A stretch of DNA of 64,000 bases. Origin: Acidaminococcus fermentans. GTDB lineage: Bacteria > Bacillota > Negativicutes > Acidaminococcales > Acidaminococcaceae. The stretch covers positions 60,508 through 124,507 of the forward strand of contig NZ_VULN01000007.1 of assembly GCF_009696675.1 (NCBI RefSeq). The letters are read 5' to 3'. This document shows, piece after piece, positions 25,596 through 34,993 of the stretch (position 1 is its first letter; the number at the start of each line of letters is the position of its first letter). Made by a program: the position numbers and the translations under genes. Below the pieces are notes generated by a model. It ran no database searches. It was not told where the DNA came from and saw only the letters and a program-made list of their open reading frames with translations.

Positions 25596-26573
25596 ATGAA
25601 GAAACTGATCTTTTCCGTTCTGGCCCTGCTCTTTTTCTGCACCGCAGGCTGCGGGGCAAAGACAGGAAACCTGGAACGGGGGAAAACACCTCCCAAAGAA
25701 ACGGTGCTGGCAGGAGGCCAGCTGGTGGGGGCTTACGGCAGTCTGGGGAACGACCTGGTGAACGCTTTGAACCAGGACGGCCGGCAGCCGCTGCTGAAGC
25801 TCCAGGACGGAGCGGGCTCTTTGGCCAATATCGAACTGCTGCGCCAGCAGAAAGCGGACCTGGCCCTGGTCCAGAGCGACGTGGCCTGGTATGCCTATAC
25901 AGGCACCGGGCCCTATGAAGACCGGCCTCTGAAGGATCTGGAACAGGTGGGGACCCTTCAAGGGGAAACGGTCCAGATCATTACCTACGACCTGACCGGG
26001 ATCCGGAAACTCCAGGACCTGAAAGGAAAGACCGTATCCCTGGGGGCTGCCGGTTCCGGTTCCTCTCTCAACGCCAGACAGGTACTGGAAGCAGCGGGCC
26101 TTGCGGAAGACGATGTGCGGGTCCAGTATCTTTCGGTGGATGACACGGTCCGGGCTCTGAAGGAAGGCACCGTGGATGCGGCCATCCTCACTTCCGCCCT
26201 GCCCCATCCGGCTCTCCGGGATCTGGCCCGGCAGCGGCGGCTGGTGCTGGTCCCTATCGAAGGCCAGGACCTGGAAGACCTGGTGGCCGCCTATTCCCTG
26301 TATCAGCCGGTGGTGATCCCGGTAGGGACCTATCCCAACCAGACCCGGCCCTGTGCCAGTGTGGCTCTTCAGTGTCTCCTGGTGACCCGGAAGACGGTGC
26401 ACAAGGACACGGTAAAGAATTTCCTGGACCGTCTGTGGCCTCACTGGAAGGAACTCCAGACCAAACAACCTGCCCTGTACCGGGATGTGGAGAAACGGTT
26501 CTTCCTGGATCCGCTGCTTCCGTTGGCCCCCGGTGCCGAACAATTCATAAAGGAACAAAAAATCGGTTCCTGA
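25596..26573 (+). CDS. TAXI-family TRAP solute-binding lipoprotein
   Basis: A 325-residue binding protein with a lipoprotein signal (T-A-G-C, cysteine near residue 20). The TAXI family pattern includes G-A-G-S-L-A-N-I-E-L-L-R-Q-Q-K-A-D-L-A-L-V-Q near 75-95 and L-K-G-K-T-V-S-L-G-A-A-G-S-G. Such proteins deliver substrates such as glutamate to fused TRAP permeases. No TRAP membrane gene lies in this window, so its partner is elsewhere or missing. It sits 28 bases after the epimerase gene with AAGGAGAG before the ATG. Confidence 0.88.
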   Translation: MKKLIFSVLALLFFCTAGCGAKTGNLERGKTPPKETVLAGGQLVGAYGSLGNDLVNALNQDGRQPLLKLQDGAGSLANIELLRQQKADLALVQSDVAWYAYTGTGPYEDRPLKDLEQVGTLQGETVQIITYDLTGIRKLQDLKGKTVSLGAAGSGSSLNARQVLEAAGLAEDDVRVQYLSVDDTVRALKEGTVDAAILTSALPHPALRDLARQRRLVLVPIEGQDLEDLVAAYSLYQPVVIPVGTYPNQTRPCASVALQCLLVTRKTVHKDTVKNFLDRLWPHWKELQTKQPALYRDVEKRFFLDPLLPLAPGAEQFIKEQKIGS

Positions 26574-26593
26574 GGGGTCAGCCAAAACTTGAT

Positions 26594-26622
26594 TTGCAAA
26601 ACAGGCGTCAAACCTGTATAAT
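26594..26622 (+). promoter_or_regulatory. Promoter of RNase J gene
   Basis: TTGCAA (26594-26599), a 17-base spacer and TATAAT (26617-26622). The predicted leader is about 150 bases long, unusually long for this window. Confidence 0.7.
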
Positions 26623-26715
26623 GTTGAACAAGAGACTAGTCCTATAGAACCAGAAGCGATGGTTATCGTTCGGATTCGTAGGGGATACGGGAATTGAAAA
26701 CATAGTTTCGAAAAG

Positions 26716-26740
26716 GGAGTATGGAACGCGAAGATACTCC
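26716..26740 (+). promoter_or_regulatory. Leader hairpin before RNase J
   Basis: GGAGTAT (26716-26722) pairs with ATACTCC (26734-26740) around an 11-base loop, 38 bases before the start codon, followed by AGTCTTTTG. It could act as an attenuator or as a 5'-end stability element. Confidence 0.4.
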
Positions 26741-26778
26741 AGTCTTTTGATATGCAAAAATACGAAGGAGGTGTCCCT

Positions 26779-28452
26779 TTGAATAACAATAAAGGACAAC
26801 AGAAAAAATTATCCATCATTCCGCTGGGCGGTCTGGGAGAAATCGGCAAGAACATGACGGCCTTTGTGTATGGCAACGACATGATCCTGGTGGATGCCGG
26901 TCTGGCATTCCCCGATGATGACATGCTGGGCATTGACCTGGTGATCCCGGATACTACGTTCCTGATGGAAAACAAGGAGAAGTTCAAGGCTATTTTCCTG
27001 ACCCACGGCCACGAAGACCACATTGGCGCTCTGCCTTATGTGATGAAGGATTTTGACGTGCCGGTGTACGGCACTCCCCTGACTCTGGGGATCCTGTCCG
27101 GCCGTCTGAAGGAAAACGGCGTCTCTGACAGCAAATGCAAAATGGTGAAGCCTGGGGCTACGGTCCGGGCCGGCGCCTTCCGGGTGGAATTCATCCGGGT
27201 CAACCACAGTATTCCCGATGCGGTTGCCCTGGCCATCCACACTCCGGTTGGGGTGATTGTCCACACCGGTGACTACAAGTTCGACCAGACTCCGGTGGAC
27301 GGACAGGTGACCGACTATGCTAAGCTGTCTGAAGTGGGCCGCAAAGGCGTGCTGCTCCTGATGAGCGATTCCACCAACATTGAACGGACCGGGTATACCC
27401 CCAGCGAAAAGAGCGTGGGCAAGACCCTGGACGAACAGTTCCGGATGGCCAGGAACCGGGTGATCGTGGCCACCTTCTCTTCAAACGTGCACCGGATCCA
27501 GCAGGTGATCGACGCGGCGGTAATGACCCGCCGGAAAGTGGCGGTGATCGGCCGGAGCATGGTGAACGTGGTGAACATTTCCATTGAAATGGGTTACCTG
27601 AAGGTGCCCCAGGGTGTGCTCATCGACATTGACGAATGCCGGAACTATGCACCCCGGCAGATTGCCATCATCACCACCGGCAGCCAGGGAGAACCCATGA
27701 GTGCCCTGACCCGGATGAGCAACAGTGACCACCGGAAGGTGTCCATTATGCCCGGTGACACGGTGATCATTTCCGCCACCCCCATTCCCGGCAACGAGAA
27801 AGGTGTGGCCCGGACCATCGACAACCTGTACAAACAGGGAGCTGAAGTGATCTACGGACGGGAACAGGGGATCCATGTTTCCGGCCACGCCAGCCAGGAA
27901 GAAATCAAACTGATGCACCGGCTGGTCCATCCCAAGTTCTTCATGCCGGTCCACGGGGAATACCGTCACCTGGTAAAACACAAGAAACTGGCCATGCAGC
28001 TGGGTATGCCCAAGGAAAACATCGTCATTGCGGAAAACGGCTCTGTAGTTGACCTGACCCGGGATTCCATCGGGATTTCCGGCAAAGTCACCGCCGGCCG
28101 GGTGCTCATTGACGGCCTGGGAGTGGGCGACGTGGGCAATGTGGTGCTCCGGGACCGCCGGCAATTGTCCCAGGACGGGATCCTGATCGTGGTGGTGACC
28201 ATCGACCACAGCAATTACCGGATCGCCGCCGGCCCGGATATCGTATCCCGGGGCTTTGTGTACGTCCGGGAATCCGAAGAGCTGATGGAAGGCGCCCGGG
28301 ACCGGGTGCTGAGCACTCTGGACAAATGCCATGAAAACAACATCACCGAATGGTCCGCACTGAAGAGTGCCGTCCGGGACAGCCTGGGCCGGTATCTGTT
28401 CGAAAAGACCAGACGGCGTCCCATGATCCTCCCTCTGATCATGGAAATCTGA
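26779..28452 (+). CDS. rnj: Ribonuclease J
   Basis: A 557-residue metallo-beta-lactamase/beta-CASP ribonuclease with 5'-3' exo- and endonuclease activity, central to mRNA decay in Firmicutes. The zinc motif T-H-G-H-E-D-H (H76, H78, D80, H81) is intact, as are H-T-G-D-Y-K-F near 165 and the beta-CASP pattern with S-G-H-A-S near 375. The TTG at 26779 is chosen because AAGGAGG lies 8 bases upstream and the resulting length matches the family. The ATG at 26752 has no ribosome site. Confidence 0.93.
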   Translation: MNNNKGQQKKLSIIPLGGLGEIGKNMTAFVYGNDMILVDAGLAFPDDDMLGIDLVIPDTTFLMENKEKFKAIFLTHGHEDHIGALPYVMKDFDVPVYGTPLTLGILSGRLKENGVSDSKCKMVKPGATVRAGAFRVEFIRVNHSIPDAVALAIHTPVGVIVHTGDYKFDQTPVDGQVTDYAKLSEVGRKGVLLLMSDSTNIERTGYTPSEKSVGKTLDEQFRMARNRVIVATFSSNVHRIQQVIDAAVMTRRKVAVIGRSMVNVVNISIEMGYLKVPQGVLIDIDECRNYAPRQIAIITTGSQGEPMSALTRMSNSDHRKVSIMPGDTVIISATPIPGNEKGVARTIDNLYKQGAEVIYGREQGIHVSGHASQEEIKLMHRLVHPKFFMPVHGEYRHLVKHKKLAMQLGMPKENIVIAENGSVVDLTRDSIGISGKVTAGRVLIDGLGVGDVGNVVLRDRRQLSQDGILIVVVTIDHSNYRIAAGPDIVSRGFVYVRESEELMEGARDRVLSTLDKCHENNITEWSALKSAVRDSLGRYLFEKTRRRPMILPLIMEI

Positions 28453-28488
28453 TTCCAATAAACCAAAAATCTTCAGGAAGGGAACAGC

Positions 28489-30810
28489 GTGGAAAAAAGA
28501 GAACGGACTCGCAGAAACAACAAGAAAATCGAATTCACCTTCAACCGGGAAGTACTGGGCATCCTGTTGGGCGCCTTCGGCCTCATTGTGCTTTGTGCCC
28601 TGGGGGGAATCCCCATGGGCAGCGCCGGGGCTTTCCTCAAGAAGGTCCTGACCTACGCCCTGGGGGTGGGAGCTTTTCTCTTCCCTCTGTACTTAATGGT
28701 GCTGGGGATGGGGTACATCCTGAATCACGAACATCTGCGGTATTCCAAAAAGTTCTTTACACTCCTGCTGTTCCTTGTTTCTGTCCTGAGCCTGTGGCAC
28801 ATGCACAAGGTGCCGGAAGGCCATGAACTGATTCCTGAGTATCTGATGACCGGTGGTGGCCTCCTGGGAGGCACCATCGTGTTTGTTTTAACAAAGGTGG
28901 CCGGCCGGGTGGGGGCACTCATTGTCCTTACCGCCACCACGCTGATTTCCCTGGTGCTGTCCGGGAAATTTTCCCTGCGGAGTCCTCTCCAGACCGCCCA
29001 GGACGGGGTAAAGGAAGGGGCCGAGACGGTGGCCCAGAAATGGGAGGACTACCAGGAACGGCGGAAACGGAACCATGATTCCTTCTACGACCAGGAAAAG
29101 GATGACGGGAATCCCCGGAAAAAGCCGGAACCGGAAAAGAAACCTTCTCTGGCGGAGCGGCTGAAAGAGAAGGTAAATGCTGCCGGTACGGCTCCCATCC
29201 TGAAGTTCCAGAAGGAACAGATGGGGACGGGAGAACCGCCCCGGAAGTTTACCATTACTACCTCTGACGATGCCCGTGACCAGGAGGAACCCCAGTGGGA
29301 AGCTCCGGCACCGGAAGCCCAGACCACCCGTCTGGAAAACGCGGAAACCGGGGAAGTGATCCCCTACGAATTCCCGCCTCTGGATCTGCTGAACCGGGAC
29401 AAACCGGTGAACAAGAAGAACTTCCAGGCGGAAATCGAAACCCAGGGGAGCACCATCGAGCAGACCCTCCACGATTTCGGGGTGAACGCCACCCTGGTGA
29501 ACGTGACCAAGGGACCTTCCGTGACCCGGTATGAACTGGAACCGGCTCCCGGGGTGAAGGTGAACAAGATCCAGAACCTGTCGGAAGACATTGCCCTGAA
29601 ACTGGCGGTGTCCAGCGTCCGGATCGAACCCATTCCCGGAAAGGCGGCCATCGGCATCGAAGTGCCTTCCAAGACTTCGGAGCCGGTTTCTTTCCGGTCC
29701 ATTGTGGATTGTCCGGAAGTGAAGAATGCCAAAGGCAAGCTGTGCATCGGCCTGGGGAAGGATATTTCCGGCCATGTGGTGGTGGCGGACCTGACCAAGA
29801 TGCCCCATCTGCTCATTGCCGGATCCACCGGGTCCGGGAAGAGTGTGTGCATCAACACCATCATCTGCAGCCTGCTGTACAAGGCGGCTCCTGATGAGGT
29901 GAAGCTGATCCTGGTGGACCCGAAAGTGGTGGAACTGACCAACTACAACGGGATCCCCCACCTGCTCACACCGGTGGTCACCGGGCCCAAGCAGGCCGCT
30001 TCCGCCCTCCACTGGGCGGTGGTGGAAATGGAACGGCGGTACAGTCTGTTCGCCAAGACCCAGGTCCGGAAGATCGACGACTACAATGCCCATGTGCAGC
30101 CGGGAGAAAAGCTGCCCTTCATAGTGGTGATCATCGACGAGTTGTCCGACCTGATGATGGTGGCTGCAGTGGACGTGGAAGATGCTATCCTGCGGCTGGC
30201 CCAGAAGGCCCGTGCTGCCGGGATCCATCTGATCCTGGCCACCCAGCGGCCGTCGGTGGACGTGCTCACAGGGACCATCAAGGCCAATATCCCTTCCCGG
30301 ATTGCCTTTGCGGTTTCCAGCCAGATCGACAGCCGGACCATCCTGGACGCCAGCGGTGCGGAAAAACTCCTGGGACGGGGGGACATGCTGTTCTTCCCTA
30401 CGGGAGCCAACAAACCCATCCGTGTCCAGGGGGCCTTTATTGCCGACGACGAACTGAACCGGGTGGTGGATTTCATCAAGGCGGAAGCCATACCCACCTC
30501 CTATTCCAGTGAAGTGACCACTCAGAAGCTCAATGGGGCGGAAGAGGAAAAGAAAGGGGAAGACAGCGAGGAAGACGAACTTTTCCAGGATGCGGTGGAG
30601 CTGGTCATGGCCACCCAGCAGGCATCCTCGTCCATGCTCCAGCGGAAGTTCCGGATCGGGTACACCCGGGCGGCACGGCTGGTGGACGCCATGGAAGAAA
30701 AGGGCATCATAGGACCGGCGGACGGCAGCAAGCCAAGGCCGCTCATTATGAGCCCCGCCACCATCAAAGAAAAGTTCTTCACCAAAGGGCTGAAGCAGGA
30801 AGAACCGTGA
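28489..30810 (+). CDS. ftsK: DNA translocase FtsK/SpoIIIE
   Basis: A 773-residue septal DNA pump. Four hydrophobic segments lie in the first about 165 residues, then a charged linker, then the alpha/beta motor domain with G-S-T-G-S-G-K-S near 445-452 (Walker A) and V-V-I-I-D-E-L near 545 (Walker B). A winged-helix gamma domain (about 700-765) reads orienting DNA sites. The start is a GTG at 28489 with AGGAAGGGA upstream. The linker is short compared with proteobacterial FtsK, as expected for Firmicutes. It leads the ftsK - rodZ-like - rimO - cinA run. Confidence 0.95.
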   Translation: MEKRERTRRNNKKIEFTFNREVLGILLGAFGLIVLCALGGIPMGSAGAFLKKVLTYALGVGAFLFPLYLMVLGMGYILNHEHLRYSKKFFTLLLFLVSVLSLWHMHKVPEGHELIPEYLMTGGGLLGGTIVFVLTKVAGRVGALIVLTATTLISLVLSGKFSLRSPLQTAQDGVKEGAETVAQKWEDYQERRKRNHDSFYDQEKDDGNPRKKPEPEKKPSLAERLKEKVNAAGTAPILKFQKEQMGTGEPPRKFTITTSDDARDQEEPQWEAPAPEAQTTRLENAETGEVIPYEFPPLDLLNRDKPVNKKNFQAEIETQGSTIEQTLHDFGVNATLVNVTKGPSVTRYELEPAPGVKVNKIQNLSEDIALKLAVSSVRIEPIPGKAAIGIEVPSKTSEPVSFRSIVDCPEVKNAKGKLCIGLGKDISGHVVVADLTKMPHLLIAGSTGSGKSVCINTIICSLLYKAAPDEVKLILVDPKVVELTNYNGIPHLLTPVVTGPKQAASALHWAVVEMERRYSLFAKTQVRKIDDYNAHVQPGEKLPFIVVIIDELSDLMMVAAVDVEDAILRLAQKARAAGIHLILATQRPSVDVLTGTIKANIPSRIAFAVSSQIDSRTILDASGAEKLLGRGDMLFFPTGANKPIRVQGAFIADDELNRVVDFIKAEAIPTSYSSEVTTQKLNGAEEEKKGEDSEEDELFQDAVELVMATQQASSSMLQRKFRIGYTRAARLVDAMEEKGIIGPADGSKPRPLIMSPATIKEKFFTKGLKQEEP

Positions 30811-30857
30811 TTCTCCTGCCTGCGCCGCTCTACCCCGTCTAAAAGTGAGGTTGTACC

Positions 30858-32372
30858 ATGAAAAACAAAATTGGAACCTATTTACAGCAGCACCGGGAAG
30901 CCAAACATCTGACCCTGGAACAGGTTGCCGAACATACCGGCATCCGGGAACCCTATCTGGCAGCCCTGGAAGAGGGAGATTTCCACAAGATTCCGGGGGA
31001 TGTGTTCATCCGGGGCTTTCTCCGGAACTACGGGAACTATCTGGGCCTGGACGGCAACGGCCTTGTGGAGGCCTACCGGACCGGCAGCGAACCGGAAAAG
31101 ATCCTGAAGTCGCCGGAACCGTTGGTACCCCAGCCGGAGCTGCCGAAAAGTTCCGATACCATTATCCTGCGTCCGGAAACCTTTGCCGGAAAGAAGCAGG
31201 CAAAAACGGAGCCCCCGGTGCCTCAGCCGGCATCTCCCAAAACGGAATCCTCTCAGGCTCCGGAACCTTTTGACAAGGTCCAGGCCCTGAAGGATATGGA
31301 GCCGGTGGGCTATGGAAACAGCCGTCGGACCGCTCAGGAAGCCCAGGCTCCCCAGAAGCGGAAAAAGGAAGCCATGGAAGCCACCCAGGTGATGAAACCG
31401 GTGAAACCGTCGGCCCAGGCCGCACCGACAAAGCCGGAAGCAGCGAAGGAGGCGGCAGGTCCGGAACCCCAAACGGCCCCCGGACCCAAGGCTGCCCAGC
31501 CAGTAGCTGGAACCGGGAAGCCGGAAGCTCCCAAGGGGGAAGAGACTGCCAAACGGTTGGACAAAACCGGAGAAAAGAAAGCTCCCCAGCCGGAGAAGCC
31601 GGCTGCCAAAGGGGCCCAGGCTGCTGCGGTTGGGAAAAAACCGGCAGGAAAGGGGACGGAACCCAAAAAATCCCATGAAAGCCCCAAGGAAGCCCTGAAA
31701 AAGGTGGAAACGGCGCTGAACCGGGAAAACATGGAAGAAGCCCTGGACGCCAGCAAAGCCAAAGTGGGAGGTGTCCTGGACCGGATCCGGGATTTCATCG
31801 ACGAAAATCTCTATGAAACCGTTCCGGAAGACGAAGCCGGGGAAGAATACGGAGCCGCCGGCGGGGCAGACAGCAAGACTCCCGCCTTCAGCTTCAAGGT
31901 GTTCACCGGGGTGTTTGTGGCCTGCCTGGCCGTATTCACCGTGGTCATGGCCTATTTCGTGTTCGGCGGGAAAACCACTCCGGACCTGAAGGCTACCACC
32001 AACATCACCGATGGAGTGAAATCCGACCACTCTTCGGAAAAGAGCGAGAAAGAAAAACAAGCAGCCGCCGAGGCCCAGCCCAAGAAGGAAGAAGAAGAGT
32101 CCAAAGGGGATGAAAAGACCCTGGGCAAGGGCAACGGGGTCACGGTGGTGGTCACCTACAAGAAACCGGTCTGGACCCAGACCACCATTGACGGGAAACA
32201 GGTGGAAGCGGCTACGGTGCCCAAAGGATCCACCCGTACCTACAAAGGGAGCAAGAGCATTTCCGTCAATGTGGGCAGCATCCGGGATGTAGTGATCACT
32301 GTCAACGGAAAAGAAGTACCCTACGGCTCCAAGGAATGGGGCGTAGTGACCCGTACGTTCAAGGCGAAATAA
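30858..32372 (+). CDS. RodZ-like helix-turn-helix membrane protein (DUF4115)
   Basis: A 504-residue single-pass membrane protein. Residues about 4-70 form a RodZ-type helix-turn-helix (L-T-L-E-Q-V-A-E-H-T-G-I-R-E-P-Y-L-A-A-L-E). A very long proline/alanine/lysine-rich linker (about 95-300) follows. One membrane helix lies near 350-372, and a DUF4115 beta domain (about 405-500) would face outward. RodZ links MreB to the cell envelope and shape control. The linker is far longer than in E. coli RodZ. It sits between ftsK and rimO, a common Firmicute order. Confidence 0.85.
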   Translation: MKNKIGTYLQQHREAKHLTLEQVAEHTGIREPYLAALEEGDFHKIPGDVFIRGFLRNYGNYLGLDGNGLVEAYRTGSEPEKILKSPEPLVPQPELPKSSDTIILRPETFAGKKQAKTEPPVPQPASPKTESSQAPEPFDKVQALKDMEPVGYGNSRRTAQEAQAPQKRKKEAMEATQVMKPVKPSAQAAPTKPEAAKEAAGPEPQTAPGPKAAQPVAGTGKPEAPKGEETAKRLDKTGEKKAPQPEKPAAKGAQAAAVGKKPAGKGTEPKKSHESPKEALKKVETALNRENMEEALDASKAKVGGVLDRIRDFIDENLYETVPEDEAGEEYGAAGGADSKTPAFSFKVFTGVFVACLAVFTVVMAYFVFGGKTTPDLKATTNITDGVKSDHSSEKSEKEKQAAAEAQPKKEEEESKGDEKTLGKGNGVTVVVTYKKPVWTQTTIDGKQVEAATVPKGSTRTYKGSKSISVNVGSIRDVVITVNGKEVPYGSKEWGVVTRTFKAK

Positions 32373-32386
32373 GGAAGGAGAACAGA

Positions 32387-33715
32387 TTGGAAATCGGAGT
32401 AGTCAGCCTGGGGTGTCCCAAGAACCTGGTGGATTCGGAAGTGATGATGGGGCTCATCAAAGAGCGCCAGTGGACCATTACCAATGACCCCACCCATGCG
32501 GATGTGATCATCGTCAACACCTGCGGCTTCATTGAAAGTGCCAAAACAGAATCCATCAACACCATCCTCCAGATGGCGGAATACAAAAAGGATGAGCCCC
32601 ATCGGAAGCTGATCGTCACCGGGTGCCTGGGCCAGCGGTATGCGGATGAACTGTTCGCAGACCTGCCGGAGGTGGATGCCATCATCGGAACCGAATGTTA
32701 CGACCAGATCGGCAGCGTCATCGACCGGGTGGAAGCGGGAGAACGGTTCACCCTGCTGAAGCCTCCGCAAAAATACACCCAGAAGGCCAAACGGGTGCTG
32801 ACCACCCCTCAGTATACGGCCTATCTGAAGATTGCCGAAGGCTGCAACAACCGGTGTTCCTACTGTGCCATCCCCAAGATCCGGGGCCCTTACCGGAGCC
32901 GTCCCTATGAGGAAGTCCTCCAGGAAGCCCGGGATCTGGTGAGCCAGGGCGTCCGGGAACTGATCCTGGTGGCCCAGGACACCACCCAGTACGGCATCGA
33001 CCTGTACCACAAACTGCGTCTGTCGGAACTGCTCCGGGATCTGAACACCATCCCTGACCTGAAATGGATCCGGGTGTTGTACTGCTATCCTGATTCCTTC
33101 ACCGACGAACTGATCGAAACCATGGCTCAGTGTGACAAGGTGTGCAATTATGTGGACCTGCCCCTGCAGCATGCCAGCAACAGCCTGCTCCACACCATGC
33201 ACCGGAGAGATACCCGGGAACAGGTGGAAGAGCTCCTGGCCAAACTCCGGAAACGGATGCCGGACATCTGCCTGCGGACCACTTTCATTGTGGGCTTCCC
33301 GGGAGAAACCGATGAACAGTTCCAGGAACTGCTGGATTTCGTGAAAAAAGAACGGTTCCAGTGTGCCGGGGTGTTCACCTACAGCCAGGAAGAAGGTACG
33401 GAAGCCGGGGCTATGCCCAACCAGATCCCGGAAGAAGTAAAGCAGGACCGGTACCATGCCCTGATGAGCCTCCAGGCGGAGATCTCCGAAGAGATCCAGC
33501 AGGAACGGGAAGGGAAAGTGCTGGAAGTGCTCATCGAAGGCAAGGATGAGGAAGATCCCAACCTGGCCGTGGGCCGCAGCTATGCAGAAGCCCCGGACAT
33601 CGACGGGAAGATTTACGTGGAAGAGGCGGCTTCCCTGAACCCCGGGGATTTTGTGAAAGTCCGGATCAGCCAGGGCTTCACCTACGAAGCGGTGGGGCAG
33701 TTGGAAAAGGAGTGA
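32387..33715 (+). CDS. rimO: Ribosomal protein S12 methylthiotransferase RimO
   Basis: A 442-residue radical SAM enzyme that methylthiolates an aspartate of ribosomal protein S12. The N-terminal UPF0004 domain carries cluster cysteines beginning with S-L-G-C-P-K-N. The radical SAM cluster motif is C-N-N-R-C-S-Y-C at C153, C157 and C160. A TRAM domain closes the protein. The TTG at 32387 has AAGGAAGGAG upstream and gives the normal family length. The longer frame overlaps the preceding gene. S-L-G-C-P-K-N-x-V-D-S distinguishes RimO from MiaB. Confidence 0.94.
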   Translation: MEIGVVSLGCPKNLVDSEVMMGLIKERQWTITNDPTHADVIIVNTCGFIESAKTESINTILQMAEYKKDEPHRKLIVTGCLGQRYADELFADLPEVDAIIGTECYDQIGSVIDRVEAGERFTLLKPPQKYTQKAKRVLTTPQYTAYLKIAEGCNNRCSYCAIPKIRGPYRSRPYEEVLQEARDLVSQGVRELILVAQDTTQYGIDLYHKLRLSELLRDLNTIPDLKWIRVLYCYPDSFTDELIETMAQCDKVCNYVDLPLQHASNSLLHTMHRRDTREQVEELLAKLRKRMPDICLRTTFIVGFPGETDEQFQELLDFVKKERFQCAGVFTYSQEEGTEAGAMPNQIPEEVKQDRYHALMSLQAEISEEIQQEREGKVLEVLIEGKDEEDPNLAVGRSYAEAPDIDGKIYVEEAASLNPGDFVKVRISQGFTYEAVGQLEKE

Positions 33716-33721
33716 TTTCCT

Positions 33722-34966
33722 GTGAATGTTGAAGTCATCAATACGGGCACGGAGCTGCTCCTGGGCGATATTGTGAATACCAACTTCCAGTATCTGTCCC
33801 GGATGCTCAATGATGCCGGGTTCAACGTGCTGTACCAGACCACCATCGGGGATAACGGGGACCGGCTGCTGGAAGTGCTGGCCATTGCCCTGAAGCGGGC
33901 GGACATCATCATCACCACCGGGGGCCTGGGGCCCACCCGGGGGGACATCACCAAGGAAATGGTGGCCCGGTACCTGGATCTGCCTCTGGTGCCCAGTGCC
34001 TTCTGGCTGGACAAGCTGACCCGGTATTTTGCTGCCCGGCATGTGGTCATGACGGACAACAACAAAAAGCAGGCCATGATCCCGGAAGGGGCCGTGGTAT
34101 TCAACAACGAAGTGGGCACGGCACCGGGAATCGGGGTCTGGACTCCGGACCACAAACTGATCATCATGCTGCCGGGGCCTCCGGCGGAAACCACCCACGT
34201 GTTCGGTCAGCAGGTGATGCCCTATCTCCGGAAAAGCTATGCGGCCCAGGGAATCATCCATTCCCGGGTGCTGCATCTCCGGGGACTGACGGAATCCATG
34301 GTGGCGGAAAAGCTGGATGCCATCATCATGGCCCAGACCAACCCCACCATTGCCCTCTATGCCCGGAAGGGAGAAATCATCATCCGGATCACCGCCAAAA
34401 GCGATACCCTGGAAAAGGCGGAAGCCATGAACCAGGCCATCGAGGAAAAGATCCGGGAAGTGCTGGGTGAGTACATCTACGGAGTGGATTACGAAACCCT
34501 GCCGGAAGCCCTGGGCAAACGGCTGAAAGAAAAACATCTGACCATCGCCTTTGCCGAATCCTGCACCGGAGGCCTGGCCTCCAGTCTGGTGACGGATATT
34601 CCCGGAAGCTCGGAATATCTCATGGGGTCGGTGGTCTCCTATACCAATGACGTAAAGCACCGGCTGCTGGGGGTGAAACAGGAAACCCTGGACAAATACA
34701 CCGCCGTCAGCGAACAGACTGCCCGGGAAATGGCCCAGGGGATCCGGGAAAGAATCGGAACGGATCTGGGCATCAGCATTACCGGGATCGCCGGACCGGG
34801 AGGGGGGACCCCCACCCAGCCGGTGGGCCTGGTGTACATCGGTGCAGCGGATAAAAACGGAACCAAAGTCCTGGAATGCCGGTTCAAGGCGGCCCGGACC
34901 ACCATCAAACTCCGGGCGGCCATGAATGCACTGTCTCTGGCCATGGACCGGGTGAAGGAGCTGTAA
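33722..34966 (+). CDS. cinA: CinA: NMN amidohydrolase / ADP-ribose pyrophosphatase-like protein
   Basis: A 414-residue two-domain CinA. The N-terminal MoeA/MogA-like domain (about 1-170) carries T-G-T-E-L-L-L-G and T-T-G-G-L-G-P-T. The C-terminal amidohydrolase domain (about 255-410) has A-E-S-C-T-G-G and G-I-A-G-P-G-G. The family recycles nicotinamide mononucleotide from NAD turnover and is historically tied to competence. A GTG start at 33722 lies 6 bases after the rimO stop, with AAGGAG in the end of rimO. Confidence 0.93.
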   Translation: MNVEVINTGTELLLGDIVNTNFQYLSRMLNDAGFNVLYQTTIGDNGDRLLEVLAIALKRADIIITTGGLGPTRGDITKEMVARYLDLPLVPSAFWLDKLTRYFAARHVVMTDNNKKQAMIPEGAVVFNNEVGTAPGIGVWTPDHKLIIMLPGPPAETTHVFGQQVMPYLRKSYAAQGIIHSRVLHLRGLTESMVAEKLDAIIMAQTNPTIALYARKGEIIIRITAKSDTLEKAEAMNQAIEEKIREVLGEYIYGVDYETLPEALGKRLKEKHLTIAFAESCTGGLASSLVTDIPGSSEYLMGSVVSYTNDVKHRLLGVKQETLDKYTAVSEQTAREMAQGIRERIGTDLGISITGIAGPGGGTPTQPVGLVYIGAADKNGTKVLECRFKAARTTIKLRAAMNALSLAMDRVKEL

Positions 34967-34993
34967 CGCTCCTGTACAAGATAAGGAGAAATT

